From Flavihumibacter profundi (GTDB lineage Bacteria > Bacteroidota > Bacteroidia > Chitinophagales > Chitinophagaceae): 64,000 bases of DNA. The stretch lies in assembly GCF_020076305.1 (NCBI RefSeq), contig NZ_JAIQXE010000002.1, forward strand, positions 682,001 to 746,000, given 5' to 3'. A model generated the notes under the pieces. The model had not been told where the DNA came from and did not search any database. It saw only the letters and a program-made list of their open reading frames with translations. Shown in pieces: positions 63,124-64,000 of the stretch; position 1 is the stretch's first letter, and every line of letters starts with the position of its first letter. The position numbers were made by a program, and so were the translations under genes.

Positions 63124-64000
63124 ATGAAAAAAGTTAACATAGCCATTTTGGGCATTGGCAGGATCGGGAAGATCCATTTAAAGAATATGCTTCGGCATTT
63201 TTCCGGTGTGAATGTAGTTGCTGTAGCTGATGTCAATTTCCCAGCGGATGAATTTAAAAAGGAATTCCGCGACATATTTTTTTCGAGCCAGCCTGCAGAT
63301 GTGGTTTCCATTCCCGAGGTAGAAGCAATTGTGATTTGCACTCCTACCAGTTCGCACGCGGCTATGATTGAAATGGCCGTTAAAGCGGGGAAACATATTT
63401 TTTGTGAGAAGCCGGTAGACCTTTCCCTTGAAAGGACCAGGGCCCTGGTTGAAATGGCAAAAGCTGCAGGTGTGAAACTGATGCTAGGGTTCAACCGTCG
63501 CTTTGATCCTGATTTTATGGAAGCGCGCAAGAATATCCAGGCAGGAAGGATAGGGGATATCCAGGTAGTAAAAATTACGAGCCGTGACCCGGGTTTGCCT
63601 CCACTGGATTATATAAAAAATTCGGGTGGCTTGTTTATGGATATGGCCATCCACGATTTTGATATGGCCCGTTACATGATGGGTAAAGAAGTAAAGGAAG
63701 TGTATTCAAAAGGTTTGGTATTGGTTGACAAGCAGGTGGCTGATGCGGGAGATATCGATACGGCGCTGACTACCCTCGTTTTTGAAGACGGTACTTATGC
63801 GGTTATCGACAATAGCCGTAAAGCCATTTATGGGTATGACCAGCGTATTGAAATATTTGGCAATAAAGGGATGATCCAGGTAGACAATAACCTGCACAAC
63901 CGCAATATTATTTCGGATGCAAATGGTATTCATCATGCCCTGCCACTCGATTTCTTTATGGATCGATATGCTGCATCCTACCTCGGCGAAATGCAGCATT
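63124..64000 (+). CDS. iolG: Inositol 2-dehydrogenase, 3' end beyond the window
   Basis: This Gfo/Idh/MocA oxidoreductase begins MKKVNIAILGIGRIG at the ATG 63124, with the NAD motif GIGRIG (10-15). EKPVDL (95-100) carries catalytic Lys96. GLFMDMAIHDFDMARY has the paired Asp163 and His167 typical of inositol dehydrogenases. The frame is open to base 64000, giving 292 residues; about 45 residues are probably missing. It oxidises myo-inositol to scyllo-inosose, the first step of the pathway. Related Gfo/Idh enzymes could use other polyols. Confidence 0.9.
   Translation, partial: MKKVNIAILGIGRIGKIHLKNMLRHFSGVNVVAVADVNFPADEFKKEFRDIFFSSQPADVVSIPEVEAIVICTPTSSHAAMIEMAVKAGKHIFCEKPVDLSLERTRALVEMAKAAGVKLMLGFNRRFDPDFMEARKNIQAGRIGDIQVVKITSRDPGLPPLDYIKNSGGLFMDMAIHDFDMARYMMGKEVKEVYSKGLVLVDKQVADAGDIDTALTTLVFEDGTYAVIDNSRKAIYGYDQRIEIFGNKGMIQVDNNLHNRNIISDANGIHHALPLDFFMDRYAASYLGEMQH

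Overview
The window looks like chromosome from a Bacteroidota bacterium, most likely a Chitinophagaceae-type member. This rests on gene content and signals, not on a database match: a UpxY/NusG-like antiterminator heads a glycan operon, a TAnnTTTG-like -7 box occurs upstream of the sigma-factor gene, most genes lack Shine-Dalgarno sequences, TTG and GTG starts are frequent, and there is a compact carotenoid cluster. Nearly all genes lie on the + strand in tightly packed, often overlapping runs. No insertion sequence, prophage, CRISPR array or rRNA was seen. One tRNA gene is present.

Region 1 (about 0.27-35.2 kb) is a large cell-surface/exopolysaccharide locus. It begins with an antiterminator, a Wza-like outer-membrane lipoprotein, a Wzc-like tyrosine kinase, and a Wzm/Wzt ABC exporter. 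About 24 AT-rich genes follow: glycosyltransferases (GT2, GT4, a GT11 fucosyltransferase-like and a CgeB-like protein), three FkbM methyltransferases, two acyltransferases, an AsnB-type amidotransferase, a carbamoyltransferase, a Wzy-like polymerase and a secreted beta-helix protein. Near 32.4 kb the base composition rises in G+C, and the locus ends with gmd and fcl (GDP-L-fucose synthesis) and a PHP-type phosphatase that probably acts on the Wzc-like kinase. A convergent beta-helix lipoprotein follows.

Region 2 (36.8-43.0 kb) is a carotenoid module: a MerR/B12-binding regulator with the CarH photoreceptor residues, an ECF sigma factor, then crtI, crtB, idi, crtZ and crtY. These enzymes should convert GGPP to zeaxanthin; neither crtE nor crtW is in the window. 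The regulator and sigma genes share a 33-bp upstream element with an inverted GTTTAA/TTAAAC core, which suggests a light- and cobalamin-controlled circuit.

Region 3 (43.0-46.5 kb) holds a CobC-like phosphatase, a second secreted beta-helix protein, a MarC-family membrane protein, an RluE-like pseudouridine synthase, a perfect 17-bp hairpin and tRNA-Arg(CCG).

Region 4 (46.5-54.2 kb) is a second glycan locus with its own Wzt and Wzm (split by two genes), three GT2 enzymes, a polysaccharide deacetylase, a methyltransferase and an antisense FkbM gene.

Region 5 (54.2 kb to the end) is a myo-inositol catabolic operon: a class II aldolase (IolJ-like), iolB, iolC, iolD, a sodium-solute symporter, iolA, an iolE-like gene and iolG, the last cut by the window edge. 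A perfect 12-bp inverted repeat upstream is a candidate operator.
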